A stretch of DNA of 64,000 nucleotides from Salinispora mooreana (GTDB lineage Bacteria > Actinomycetota > Actinomycetes > Mycobacteriales > Micromonosporaceae): assembly GCF_000379065.1 (NCBI RefSeq), contig NZ_KB900614.1, positions 1,975,149 to 2,039,148 on the forward strand, given 5' to 3'. How positions within the stretch are numbered: position 1 is the first letter of the stretch; each line of letters begins with the position of its first letter. Under the pieces are notes generated by a model that worked only from the letters and a program-made list of their open reading frames with translations, had not been told where the DNA came from and did no database searches. Positions 1 to 8,577 of the stretch are shown piece after piece. Position numbers and translations under genes: made by a program.

Positions 1-138
1 GCTCTGGAGAACGACCTACGCGCCTGGACCGCAGTATGGAACGACGACCCCAAACCGTTCATCTGGACCAAGACCGCCGACGAGATCCTCGACCGGCTCA
101 CCTCATATCTTCAACGAATTCCTGGCGCGGGACACTAG
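1..138 (+). mobile_element. C-terminal fragment of an IS630-family transposase
   Basis: The window opens inside a reading frame of 45 codons ending with TAG at 136-138. The peptide reads ALENDLRAWTAVWNDD, continues through PFIWTKTADEILD and ends RIPGAGH. The segment W-N-x-x-P-x-P-F-x-W-T-K-T-A-D is the hallmark C-terminal end of IS630-type DDE transposases. The 5' part lies outside the window, so whether the element is complete cannot be judged. Only 14 bp separate its stop from the start of the next gene, leaving little room for an IS terminus; the end of the element is therefore probably lost or lies within the neighbouring gene's leader. Confidence 0.8.
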
Positions 139-152
139 GGTGCCGGCGCACA

Positions 153-2087
153 ATGGCCGTCATGTCCTCGCCGGTGGAGTTCCTGGAACTACTCGCCCGC
201 GAAGCCGCGGCGGTGGAGTTCGAGGGCCCACTGGCGGCCGCGCGCGCCGCCGGAGCATCCCCAGAGCGGCTGGCCGAGCTGGAACGGGCCAAGCCGGTCG
301 CGTTGCGGGTGCGGGCGCTGCTGGAACGACGGCGGCGCCGGGAACGTGAGCTCTCCGGGCTGTACGACACCGTCAGCGACCTGGCCGGGCTCCGCAACCT
401 GGACGACGTACTGCGGGCGATCGCGCGCCGGGCCCGGACCCTGCTTGACGCCGACGTCGCGTACATGACGCTCAACGACGACACGCGCGGCGACACCTAC
501 ATGCGGGTCACCGACGGCTCGGTGTCGGCCCGGTTCCAACGGCTGCGGCTACCGATGGGCGCCGGCCTCGGTGGCCTGGTCGCCCAGTCCGGTGCCCCCT
601 ACGTCACCGCGAACTATCCGGCGGACGACCGGTTCCACCACACCCGCGAGATCGACGCTGGCGTCGGTGAGGAGGGCCTGGTGGCGATCCTCGGCGTGCC
701 ACTTCGACTGGGCTCGATCTCGATCGGCGTACTCTACGCGGCCAACCGCTCGGCGCGCCCGTTCGCCCGGGAGGAGGTGGCCCTCCTGGCGTCGCTGGCC
801 GCGCACGCCGCTGTCGCGATCGACACCGCTCGGCTACTCACCGAGACCCGCTCCACGTTGGCGGAGTTGTCGGCGGCCAACACCACCATCGGGGCACACA
901 GCGCCTCGGTGGAGCGCGCGGCGGCGGCACATGACCGGATGACCGCGCTGGTGCTCCGGGGCGGCGGAGTGGAGGAGGTCGCCGCCGCCGTACCGGAGGT
1001 CCTGGGCGGGGCGCTACTGGCCCTGGACGCCGAGGGCCGGCTCCTGGCCCGGGTCGGCGAGATCGACGAACCAAGGCGGGCGGAGATCGTGGCCGCGGTG
1101 GCCGCCTCCCGAGCCGCCGGGCGCAGTGTGCGTCGCGGCCCACTCTGGTACGCCGCCGTGGTCGCCGGCACCGAGAACCTGGGGACGTTGGTGCTTCGCC
1201 CAGACGACGACCTGGTCGACGCCGACCAACAGATCCTGGAGCGGGCCGCCCTGGTCACCGCGCTGCTGCTGTTGTTTCGGCGGACGGTCGCCGAGGCGGA
1301 GGGGCGGGTCCGGGGCGAACTCCTCGACGACCTGATCGCCGACCCGCCGCGGGACACCGACGCGCTCCGCGAACGGGCCCGTCGACTCGACGTGGACGTG
1401 GACACCGCGCAGGTGCTGGTCTGCGTGCACGACGGCGCGATCGCCGCGGCGGACCCGGCCCGGCAACGGACCCTCTCCTGGGCCACCACCTACGCCTGCA
1501 CCCGGGGTGGGCTGGCCGCGGCCCGGGACGGGAAGGTGGTGCTGATGCTGCCCGGCTCGGACGCGGGCACCGCCGCCCGCGCGGTGGCGCGGGACCTGTC
1601 CCGGCTGACCGGTCGACGGGTGACCGCTGGTGGCGCCGGTCCCGCCGCCGGTCCAACCGCGCTGGCGGCGGCCTTCCGCGAGGCGGAGCGTTGCCTGACC
1701 GCACTCGGTGCGCTTGGCCGGGCCGGGCAGGGCGCCAGTGCGGACGAGTTGGGCTTCGTCGGCCTGCTGCTGGGCGCGGTTGACATCGGCGGCGACCATG
1801 ATGTCTCCCGATTCCTGGCAGCCACCGTCGGGCCAGTGATCGACTACGATGCCCGCCGGGGCACCGCCCTGGTGCGGACCCTGGAGGCGTACTTCGGGGT
1901 GGGGAACAGCCTGACCCGCGCCGCGGAGCAGCTCCACGTGCACGTCAACACGGTCACCCAGCGGCTGGAGCGGGTCGGCCATCTCCTCGGCGTTGACTGG
2001 CAGCAGCCGGAGCGCGTGCTTGAGGTGCAGCTCGCACTCCGGCTCCACCGCCTTCGCCACCCTCCCAGCGGAGCCCGCCCCGGCTGA
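153..2087 (+). CDS. GAF-domain transcriptional regulator with PucR-type C-terminal helix-turn-helix
   Basis: Predicted 644-aa cytosolic regulator. Residues about 75-220 form a GAF domain (AYMTLNDD, GDTYMRVTDGSVS, GLGGLVAQSG, GVPLRLG, GVLYAANR). The last 60 residues carry the PucR/CdaR-type HTH (LVRTLEAYFGVGNSLTRAAE followed by LHVHVNTVTQRLERV), which binds DNA in sugar-diacid and purine regulators. The region between resembles the GGDEF-like spacer of that family. I start at ATG 153 (ATG 162 is equally possible) because homologues of this type begin just before the EFLELLAREAA segment; an in-frame upstream extension to 36 overlaps the transposase tail and reads as noise. It converges on the liv-type transporter operon and may control it, but the effector is unknown. 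Confidence 0.85.
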   Translation: MAVMSSPVEFLELLAREAAAVEFEGPLAAARAAGASPERLAELERAKPVALRVRALLERRRRRERELSGLYDTVSDLAGLRNLDDVLRAIARRARTLLDADVAYMTLNDDTRGDTYMRVTDGSVSARFQRLRLPMGAGLGGLVAQSGAPYVTANYPADDRFHHTREIDAGVGEEGLVAILGVPLRLGSISIGVLYAANRSARPFAREEVALLASLAAHAAVAIDTARLLTETRSTLAELSAANTTIGAHSASVERAAAAHDRMTALVLRGGGVEEVAAAVPEVLGGALLALDAEGRLLARVGEIDEPRRAEIVAAVAASRAAGRSVRRGPLWYAAVVAGTENLGTLVLRPDDDLVDADQQILERAALVTALLLLFRRTVAEAEGRVRGELLDDLIADPPRDTDALRERARRLDVDVDTAQVLVCVHDGAIAAADPARQRTLSWATTYACTRGGLAAARDGKVVLMLPGSDAGTAARAVARDLSRLTGRRVTAGGAGPAAGPTALAAAFREAERCLTALGALGRAGQGASADELGFVGLLLGAVDIGGDHDVSRFLAATVGPVIDYDARRGTALVRTLEAYFGVGNSLTRAAEQLHVHVNTVTQRLERVGHLLGVDWQQPERVLEVQLALRLHRLRHPPSGARPG

Positions 2088-2126
2088 GCCGGCCCGGTTG
2101 AGGCTGTGCGCCCCCGCGGCCGGGAG

Positions 2127-3140
2127 TCAGTCCCGGCGCCCCCATCGGCGTCGGGCCAACGCGGACGCGGTGCCCCAGATGCCCCGCCGGAACAACAGCA
2201 CCACCGCGACGAAGATGCCGCCGGTGACCAGCCCGATCGCCTCGAAGCCGGAGAACGACAGCCAGTCCTCCAGGCGGACCAGGATGCCGGCGCCGAGCAC
2301 GCCACCCCAGAGAGTGCCGATGCCGCCGAGGACCACCACGATCACCGCCTTGCCGGAGGTGGTCCAGTGCAGCACCTCCAGCGAGACGAAACGATGGCTG
2401 ACGGCGAAGAGCCCGCCGCCGAGGCCGGCGAGGAAGCCGGAGAGCACAAACACGGTGAGCTTGTACCGGTGCACCGGGTAGCCGAGCGCGCGGGCGCGGG
2501 CCGGGTTGTCCCGGATCCCCACCAGCACCCGACCGAACGGCGAGTGGACAATCCGCCACGCGCCGGCCAGACCGAGCAGCACGATCGGCAGAATCGCGTA
2601 GTAGAAGTAGTAGTCGTCGGTCAGGTCCAGCCCGAACAACTCCCGCGGCACCCCCTGCAGGCCGTTCTCGCCCTGGGTCACCGACCGCCACTCGTTGGCG
2701 ACGTGGTAGACCAGCTGCGCGAAGGCCAGGGTGACCATGGCGAAGTAGATTCCGGTTCGCCGTACCGCCAGGTAGCCGATCGGCACCGCGAGCACCGCCG
2801 CGGCAAACGCCCCGGCCAGCACCGCGGCCGGAAACGGCAGGCCCAGGTGGATCGCCACCAGACCGGTTGCGTACGCCGACACGCCCCAGAAGGCCGCGTG
2901 CCCGAAGGACAACAAGCCGGTGAAGCCGAGCAACAGGTCCACCGCGACGGCGAAGAGCGCCCAGCAGAGGATGTCCACCGCCACCGCCGGGTACAGGCCG
3001 TTCGGCAGCCAGAGCGCCACCGCCAGGCCGGTGACGAGCAGCGCGTACCGAGCCCACCCGGGGGCCCGGGCAGCCGCGGCCAGCCCACTTGGCGTCCCCC
3101 GCCCGGCCGGCTCGGACCTGCTCTCCACGGTGCTCGTCAT
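2127..3140 (-). CDS. livM: Branched-chain amino acid-type ABC transporter permease (LivM family)
   Basis: A 337-aa polytopic inner-membrane permease of the HAAT (LivHM) class. Hallmarks are the segment LLLGFTGLLSFGHAAFWGVSAYATG near residues 65-90, the cytoplasmic loop with PIGYLAVRRTGIYFAMVTLAFAQ, and GGIGTLWGGVLGAGIL toward the C-terminus. The start is ATG at 3140, overlapping the livH stop by four bases (ATGA at 3137-3140), so translation is coupled; a longer open frame upstream is out of register with livH and is not coding. It is the last gene of the five-gene importer operon. The substrate cannot be read from the permease; amino acids, urea or short amides are all known for this family. 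Confidence 0.92.
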   Translation of the reverse strand: MTSTVESRSEPAGRGTPSGLAAAARAPGWARYALLVTGLAVALWLPNGLYPAVAVDILCWALFAVAVDLLLGFTGLLSFGHAAFWGVSAYATGLVAIHLGLPFPAAVLAGAFAAAVLAVPIGYLAVRRTGIYFAMVTLAFAQLVYHVANEWRSVTQGENGLQGVPRELFGLDLTDDYYFYYAILPIVLLGLAGAWRIVHSPFGRVLVGIRDNPARARALGYPVHRYKLTVFVLSGFLAGLGGGLFAVSHRFVSLEVLHWTTSGKAVIVVVLGGIGTLWGGVLGAGILVRLEDWLSFSGFEAIGLVTGGIFVAVVLLFRRGIWGTASALARRRWGRRD

Positions 3141-4018
3141 GCTGGCGCCTCCGCCCGGCCGAAGAGTCCGGCCGGGCGCCAGAACAGCACGGCGGCCATC
3201 ACGATGAAGACGATCGTCTGGGCCACGATCGGGAAGGCGGAGAGGTAGGCCTCGGCCCACGCCTGCGCCATCCCGATCCCGAAGCCGGCGGCAACCGAGC
3301 CGAAGATCGACCCCAGTCCACCGATCACCACCACCGCGAACACCACGATGATCAGGTCCGCTCCCATCAGTGGGTTGACCGCACGCATCGGTGCGGCGAG
3401 CACCCCGGCCAGCCCGGCCAACGCGGTACCGAAGCCGAAGACCGGGGTGATCCAACGCCCGACATTGATGCCGAGCGCCCGGGTCAGCTCCGGCCGCTCC
3501 GTCGCGGCGCGAGCGACCATGCCGACCCGGGTACGGGCCAGCGCCCACCACACCCCGACACAGACCGCCACCGCGAAACCGAGAATGAACACCCGGTACG
3601 TCGGGAAGTCGAAGAGCCCGAGGTCGACCGAGCCGCGGAGCCCGGCCGGCGCCTCGTACGGGCTGGACTGCACCCCGTACCGGAGCTTCACCAGGTCCTG
3701 CAGGATCAGCGTGAGGCCGAAGGTGAGCAGGAAGTTGTAGAGCGGGTCGAGCCGGGTGAGCCGGTGGATGAACGCCCGCTCGAGCGCCATGCCGAGCAGC
3801 GCCAGGGCCAGCGGCACGACCACCAGGGCGAGCCAGAACGGCACTCCCGCCTCGGCCAGCAGCACGTACGCGCCGAAGGCACCGAGCATGTAGAAGGCGC
3901 CGTGGGCGAAGTTCACCACCCGCAGCATCCCGAAAATGACCGCGAGGCCGAGCGCGAGCAGGGCGTAGAACGCCCCGCTGACCAGCCCGTTGAAGGTGCT
4001 CTGGAGAAAGGCGGTCAC
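3137..4018 (-). CDS. livH: Branched-chain amino acid-type ABC transporter permease (LivH family)
   Basis: A 293-aa membrane permease, partner of LivM. Near the N-terminus it has the family signature NGLVSGAFYALLALGLAVIF and then NFAHGAFYMLGAFGAY; near the C-terminus come VVIGGLGSIFGSVAAGFGIG and a terminal hydrophobic helix. I place the start at GTG 4018 because it overlaps the livK stop as GTGA (4015-4018) and begins directly at TAFLQSTFNGL, as in relatives; an open frame extends 25 codons further upstream inside livK but has no SD. It is translationally coupled on both sides (livK upstream, livM downstream). Confidence 0.92.
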   Translation of the reverse strand: MTAFLQSTFNGLVSGAFYALLALGLAVIFGMLRVVNFAHGAFYMLGAFGAYVLLAEAGVPFWLALVVVPLALALLGMALERAFIHRLTRLDPLYNFLLTFGLTLILQDLVKLRYGVQSSPYEAPAGLRGSVDLGLFDFPTYRVFILGFAVAVCVGVWWALARTRVGMVARAATERPELTRALGINVGRWITPVFGFGTALAGLAGVLAAPMRAVNPLMGADLIIVVFAVVVIGGLGSIFGSVAAGFGIGMAQAWAEAYLSAFPIVAQTIVFIVMAAVLFWRPAGLFGRAEAPA

Positions 4019-5268
4019 AGCGTGCAGTCCGGGGACGGGGCTCGGAACGCCTCCTCGGCCGGGATGGTGTCGAGGATCCGTACGTAGTCCCACGCCTCGG
4101 TGACCTCGGACTGCGGCTTCACCTGGGCCAGGTAGGCGTCATGGATCACCCGGTGGTCCTCCGCCCGAATCTTGCCGTTGCGCAGGAAGACGTCGTTGAC
4201 CTCCTTGCCCTCCAGCTCTGCGACGATCGTGTCGGCGTCGTCGGTGCCGGCCGCCTGTACCGCCTCCAGGTACTGGGTGGCGGCGGAGTAGTTCGCCGCG
4301 TGCGCGAACGACGGCCGGGCGCCCGTCTCCTGCTGGAACCGGTCGGCGAACTCCCGGTTCTGCTGGTCGAAGTTCCAGTACCAGGCGTCGGTGTAGGTGG
4401 TGCCGGCCAGCGCCGCCGGGGTGAGCGAGTGAATGTCGGTGATGAACATCAGGCCGACGGCCAGACCCACGCCCTTGTCGCGCAGCTCGAACTCGTTGTA
4501 CTGCTTCACCACGTTGACGAGTTCCGCCCCGGCCTGCATGGTGCCGAGGAGGTCCGGCTTCGGGTCCAGCGTCGCCGCCTTGAGCAGGTAGCTGGAGTAG
4601 TCACCGCTGGTGTTCGGGAACGGCGCCCCGTCCTTGCCGACCACCCGCCCGTCGGCGTCGGCGATGGCCGCGGAGAAGCTTTTCTCCATGTCCTGGCCGA
4701 AGGCGTAGTTCGGGTAGAGGATGTACCAGTTCCGGCCGACCTGCTCGGTGGTGGTCCGGCCCGTGCCGTTGGCCAGCATGTACGTGTCGTACGCGTAGTG
4801 GAAGGTGTATTTGTTGCAGTTCTTGCCGGTCAGGTCGGTGGTCGCCGCGCTGATGTTGAAGTAGAGCTTGCGCTTCTCCTTCGCCACGTCGGCGACCCGC
4901 AGCGCCGCCGACGAGGTGGGCACGTCCAGGATCAGGTCGACCCCCTGCCGGTCGTACATCTCCTGGGCCTTGCTGTTCGCCAGGTCCGGCTTGTTCTGGT
5001 GGTCAGCGCTGCGCACACCGATGTCCATGGTGACCGCCCGGTCGCCGTACTTCGCCCGGAAGTCGGCGATCGCCAGTTCCACGGCCGTGACCGAGTTACG
5101 GCCCGACAGCTCAGAGTAGGCACCGGACTGGTCGTTGAGGACACCCAGCACGATCGCACCACCGGTCACCTTCTCGTCCCCATCGGATCGGGGACCCCCA
5201 CCACCGCAGCCGGCAACCACGAGCGCCGTGGCCGTTGCCGCCGCAACCACACCCACCGTCCTACGCAT
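4015..5268 (-). CDS. livK: Substrate-binding lipoprotein of the LivK/HAAT ABC importer
   Basis: A 417-aa extracytoplasmic solute receptor (periplasmic-binding-protein type I fold, Peripla_BP_6). The N-terminus MRRTVGVVAAATATALVVAG followed by Cys is a lipoprotein signal peptide with lipobox VVAGC. The mature part begins with a Gly-rich linker and the typical first strand IVLGVLNDQSGAYSELSG. ATG 5268 is preferred over ATG 5274 because the GAAGGG Shine-Dalgarno abuts the latter but is 6 nt from the former. The receptor lies in the middle of the operon, after the two ATPases and before the permeases. The ligand is unknown: sequences of this subfamily bind amino acids, amides or aromatic acids. 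Confidence 0.9.
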   Translation of the reverse strand: MRRTVGVVAAATATALVVAGCGGGGPRSDGDEKVTGGAIVLGVLNDQSGAYSELSGRNSVTAVELAIADFRAKYGDRAVTMDIGVRSADHQNKPDLANSKAQEMYDRQGVDLILDVPTSSAALRVADVAKEKRKLYFNISAATTDLTGKNCNKYTFHYAYDTYMLANGTGRTTTEQVGRNWYILYPNYAFGQDMEKSFSAAIADADGRVVGKDGAPFPNTSGDYSSYLLKAATLDPKPDLLGTMQAGAELVNVVKQYNEFELRDKGVGLAVGLMFITDIHSLTPAALAGTTYTDAWYWNFDQQNREFADRFQQETGARPSFAHAANYSAATQYLEAVQAAGTDDADTIVAELEGKEVNDVFLRNGKIRAEDHRVIHDAYLAQVKPQSEVTEAWDYVRILDTIPAEEAFRAPSPDCTL

Positions 5269-5314
5269 GACCATCCCTTCGTCCGCGCACCGCGCGGGAT
5301 CGGTCCTGAGCTAC

Positions 5315-6007
5315 TCAGATGCCGAGGTAAGACAGCAGTTCACGTTCCCGCGACCGCACCTCGGAGTTCTCCATCGCCGCCGTGACGCGCCCCTCGGCCA
5401 GCAGGTAGTGCCGGTCGGCGACGCTGGTGGCGAAGCGCAGGTTCTGCTCCACCAGCAGCACCGTCACCCCGTGCCGCTTGGCTTCCCGCAGCAGGTCGCC
5501 GACCTGCTGCACGAGCAGCGGCGCCAGCCCTTCGGTCGGTTCGTCGCAGAGCAGCATGCGGGCGCCCATCCGCAGGACCCGGGCCAGCGCCAACATCTGT
5601 TGCTCGCCCCCGGAGAGCGTCGTGGCCGCCGACTTTCGCCGCTGGTGGAGAGCGGGGAACGCCTCGTACACCCGCTCCAGCGACCATGGGTCCGGCCCCA
5701 CGGTGGGTGGCAGGGTCAGATTCTCGGTCACGGTCAGGGTGGCGTAGCTACCCCGGTCGTCGGGGACCCAGCCGAGTCCCAGCCGGGCCCGCCGGTCCGC
5801 CGACAGGTTGCCCAGCGCTGTCCCGCCCAGCTTGATGGTGCCCCGCCAGCCGGGGTGCAGGCCCATGACGCAGCGCAGCAGGGTCGACTTACCGGCACCG
5901 TTGCGCCCCACCAGGGTGACCACCTCGCCGGGGTCCACGTGGAGATCGGCGTCCCGCAGCACCTGCGCCTCGCCGTACCAGGCGGAGAGGTTCTCAATGC
6001 GCAGCAT
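5315..6007 (-). CDS. livF: ABC transporter ATP-binding protein (LivF family)
   Basis: A 230-aa ATPase. Walker A is GRNGAGKST (about residues 35-43), the signature is LSGGEQQMLALARVL, Walker B is MLLCDEPTEGLAP, and the H-loop region ends LLVEQNLRFA. The length and the GLAPLLVQQVGDLL segment are typical of LivF rather than LivG. Its ATG start (6007) lies 14 bp inside the end of livG, and 46 bp separate its stop from the livK start. It presumably pairs with LivG to power the importer. Confidence 0.92.
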   Translation of the reverse strand: MLRIENLSAWYGEAQVLRDADLHVDPGEVVTLVGRNGAGKSTLLRCVMGLHPGWRGTIKLGGTALGNLSADRRARLGLGWVPDDRGSYATLTVTENLTLPPTVGPDPWSLERVYEAFPALHQRRKSAATTLSGGEQQMLALARVLRMGARMLLCDEPTEGLAPLLVQQVGDLLREAKRHGVTVLLVEQNLRFATSVADRHYLLAEGRVTAAMENSEVRSRERELLSYLGI

Positions 6008-6755
6008 CGGCGGCTCCCAGATAGGCGGTGATCACCCGTTCGTCGGCGCGGACCTGCTCGTACGGGCCTTCGACGAGGACCCGGCCGGCCTGAAGGACGG
6101 TGACGGTGTCGGCGAGCCGCCCGACGACGCTCATGTTGTGCTCGACCAGCACCACGGTGCGGCCCTGCCGAACCTGGGCGATCAGCTCGACGGTGCGGTC
6201 GACGTCCTCCAGCCCCATGCCCGCGGTCGGCTCGTCCAGCAGTAGCACCATCGGGTCCAGGGCGAGGGCGATCGCCAACTCCAGGGCGCGCTTGCGGCCG
6301 TACGCGAGCGCCTCGGCGGGAACCGCCGCCAGCTCGGCCAGGCCGACCATCTCCAGCAGCTCGTCGGCCCGATCGGCGTAGCGCCGCATCAGCTTCACCG
6401 ACCGCCAGAACCGCCAGCCCAGCCCGCTCGGACTCTGCAACGCCAATTCGACATGTTCCCGGGTGGACAGCTGCGGAAAGAGGCTGGTGATCTGGAAGGA
6501 GCGGGCGATGCCCCGGCGGGCGACCTGCTCCGCCGGCAGGCCGGTGATGTCCCGTCCCGCCAGCTCGATCCGGCCGCCGGTGGGCGGCAGAAAGCCGGTG
6601 AGCAGGTTGAACAGGGTTGTCTTGCCCGCACCGTTCGGGCCGACGAGCGCATGCACACTGCCCTCGGCGACCGCCAGGTCGACGCCGTCGACCGCACGGA
6701 AGCCCCGGAAGTCGCGGGTCAGCCCGTGGGCCGACAGGAGGCCTTGCCCGGCCAT
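5994..6755 (-). CDS. livG: ABC transporter ATP-binding protein (LivG family)
   Basis: A 253-aa ATPase, first gene of the importer operon. Walker A is GPNGAGKTT, the Q-loop region reads FQITSLFPQLSTREHVELAL, Walker B is MVLLLDEPTAGMG and the H-loop LVEHNMSVVGRLAD. The ABC signature is degenerate (AYGRKRALELAIALAL replaces LSYGxQRxLEIARAL), which is usual for LivG. I use ATG 6755 because the AGAGGGG Shine-Dalgarno is five bases upstream; GTG 6761 would abut it. The upstream region has dyad symmetries that may be operators. Confidence 0.9.
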   Translation of the reverse strand: MAGQGLLSAHGLTRDFRGFRAVDGVDLAVAEGSVHALVGPNGAGKTTLFNLLTGFLPPTGGRIELAGRDITGLPAEQVARRGIARSFQITSLFPQLSTREHVELALQSPSGLGWRFWRSVKLMRRYADRADELLEMVGLAELAAVPAEALAYGRKRALELAIALALDPMVLLLDEPTAGMGLEDVDRTVELIAQVRQGRTVVLVEHNMSVVGRLADTVTVLQAGRVLVEGPYEQVRADERVITAYLGAADAAH

Positions 6756-6780
6756 CGCCACCCCTCTCCCCGGCCTGGCG

Positions 6781-6843
6781 ACGGACGAAAGTGGTGACTG
6801 CGGTCACAGGTCCGTCGGGTATGCAGGAAACCTACGGCCGTAG
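6781..6843. promoter_or_regulatory. Candidate operator region with nested dyads upstream of livG
   Basis: The leader of the importer operon holds a perfect 12-bp palindrome CTACGGCCGTAG (6832-6843), an inverted repeat GTGAC-TGCG-GTCAC (6794-6807) and outer arms ACGGAC (6781-6786) and GTCCGT (6810-6815). They lie 26-88 nt upstream of the livG start, where an operator or 5'-leader structure would act. The nearby PucR-type regulator is an obvious candidate binder, but that link is inference. No clear -10/-35 pair was identified. Confidence 0.35.
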
Positions 6844-6888
6844 ATCGAGGAGAGGCTATGTTGCCGGACACCACATTCCAGCACTCGG

Positions 6889-7985
6889 ATGCGTGGCCGG
6901 ACGACGCCCCGGAACGAACTGGATGGTGCAGCCATGATTGCGCACGAGATCCGGGCAGTCGAGGGGGGTGAAAGTAGGTACGCAACAAGCGGCGACCCCG
7001 ATCCCCATTTCAAAATTCAAAGCTCGGCTATCGACCCTCCGGAGACCCCCAATTTTGGCGCAAACATCGATGGTTACGCCGCTCACGATCCGCAGAACAC
7101 GTGTGACCCGTCGAGCAAGCCGGGAACCGTGGCGCTGCGGGCCATATTCAACGAGGCCTACGGGAATCACACCGGCTACATAGGACGTGAATGCAGCGTC
7201 GGCGACACCAGCGAGCATAAGGAAGGTCGGGCACTTGACTACATGCTCGACAGCAACAACAGCAACGACAGAGCTATAGCTGACAGTATCCTCAACTGGA
7301 TGCTGGCTACCGACCGGCACGGCAACACGCCATCGCCCGGCGCCTCGGAATTATGTACATGATCTGGAACCGGCATATCTGGTCGGCGGAACGCGCAGAC
7401 GAGGGCTGGCGCTCATACACCGGGTCAAACCCACACACCGATCACATTCACTTCAGCCAAAGCTGGGCCGGAGCCACAAAGCAGACCACCTGGTGGACGG
7501 CCAGCCCGGTACCCGAGGACGGTGAGCGGATTGGAATTCTTGGCGACGATGGCTCCGCCTCGGTCAAGGAAGGCGCCCTAGGCAGCGCCTGGGTACAGGT
7601 CAGCAGCGCTGGAGTGCGGCAGGTGGCGGTCTCCGGTGACCGGGTGGCGATGACCAAGACCGACGGGTCGGTCTACTTCAAAGAAGGCGCGCTCAACAGT
7701 CAGTGGCATCAGGTGCTTTCCGCAGGCAGTGACGCAGCGTCGATCGCAGTCACCGAGAATCGGATCGGCGTACTCTATAGCGACGGCTCGGTTGTAGTTA
7801 AGGAAGGCGCCCACGACGGACCGTGGAGCCAAGTGAGCAGCGGCGGCGTAAGCCAACTGGCCCTCGCCGGCAACCGTATTGGGATCCGAGGTACCGACGG
7901 ATCCGTCAGCGTCAAGGAAGGTGCTTTGAACGGCGCCTGGGTGCAGGTCAGCAGTGGCGGAGTCGCAGGAATCAGCCTCGGCTAA
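6889..7985 (+). pseudogene. Frameshifted protein: ARB_07466-like domain plus C-terminal KEGAL repeats
   Basis: Two frames together make one protein. The first (6889-7362) contains CDPSSKPGTVALR and TSEHKEGRALDYMLD and then runs off into PSPGASELCT. The second (7353-7985) has, before its first Met, the expected continuation AIARRLGIMYMIWNRHIW, then SYTGSNPHTDHIHFSQSWAGA. A one-base loss (or two-base gain) near 7322-7335 reconciles them. This is the layout of an actinomycete family I recall as the ARB_07466-like C-terminal domain. Residues after TTWWT consist of four repeats of about 37 aa, each with a D-G-S-x-x-x-K-E-G-A motif, resembling a lectin or beta-propeller-like module. No signal peptide is visible, although relatives are usually exported, so the N-terminus may also be lost. 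Base composition is less GC-biased than in the neighbours, suggesting transfer. Confidence 0.65.
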
Positions 7986-8161
7986 CATGCCGGTCGCAGC
8001 CTCCAAATAATACAACGACAAACATCAAGACCACTAACATCTCCGACGGCCTGACTCGAACAATAGGGCGTCGTGCGTGGTTGGCGAGACTCAGGGTCGG
8101 AGCGCCGTTGTGAGTGACAGCAAAGCCCTGCCAGTGATGCGTCATCCTTTCCCTAAGTGAA

Positions 8162-8191
8162 GAGCTGGCCGCGCACTAGCGCGGCCAGCTC
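8162..8191. terminator. Hairpin terminator (13-bp perfect stem, tetraloop)
   Basis: GAGCTGGCCGCGC and GCGCGGCCAGCTC flank the loop ACTA. It sits between the end of the frameshifted repeat protein (plus strand) and the aminotransferase relic (minus strand), so it could stop transcription from either side. There is no U tract, as is common for actinobacterial terminators. Confidence 0.6.
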
Positions 8192-8256
8192 CGGAAATTA
8201 GACTCCGCTTGGCCTGCATCTCGGGCCATCCAACCACTCGCCACAGCCAATGAATC

Positions 8257-8470
8257 CGGGCCGGTCGGCGTGTCGAGCACCCGGTCGACGTCGTCCCTGG
8301 TGTGGTAGATGTGGAACGAGACCCGGATCCGGCCGGTGCGTACCGCCACCCGCAGGCCTGCCGGCTCCAGCGACGACTGTGCTTCCGGCACCTCGGCGGA
8401 CCGTACAGAGATGTCAGTGGATCAGTTCCGGCGAACCAGCAGGCGGCGTCGGGGCGCATCCGACTGGCGC
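8257..8470 (-). pseudogene. Deleted second copy of the class V aminotransferase at 12474-13517
   Basis: On the minus strand this stretch encodes RMRPDAACWFAGTDP and then, in another frame, VPEAQSSLEPAGLRVAVRTG and RVSFHIYHTRDDVDRVLDTP. Both match the intact gene at 12474-13517 (RMRPDAACWYAGADP; RVSFHLYSSEDDVDRALDAL). DNA identity is high across both blocks. The 193 bp between them are missing; in the intact gene the junction points are two CGGCGG hexamers (12611-12616 and 12804-12809), so a microhomology deletion explains the relic and its frame change. The 5' two thirds of the gene and the stop codon are absent. Confidence 0.8.
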
Positions 8471-8508
8471 CCACCTGGTCCGAGCACAAAGCTTGCTACG
8501 ACACCTCC

Positions 8509-8560
8509 TGTCAACGGCGGATTGGAACTGACCCCCTATCGACGTTTTGGGATTGACCCC
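8509..8560. repeat. IS21 left terminal inverted repeat
   Basis: Begins TGTCAACGGCGGATTGGAAC. Aligned without gaps to the reverse complement of 10668-10719 it matches at most positions, including the ACTGACCC block and the final TGACCCC. It contains two spaced copies of a TTGGRAYTGACCCC-like element, the multiple terminal repeats typical of IS21, which are transposase-binding sites. Confidence 0.75.
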
Positions 8561-8577
8561 CCGGAGGTCGTTTCGTG

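Noticed and set aside
2106..3248. Plus-strand open frame opposite livM
   Set aside because: His/Gln/Arg-rich shadow; livM on the other strand is unambiguous.
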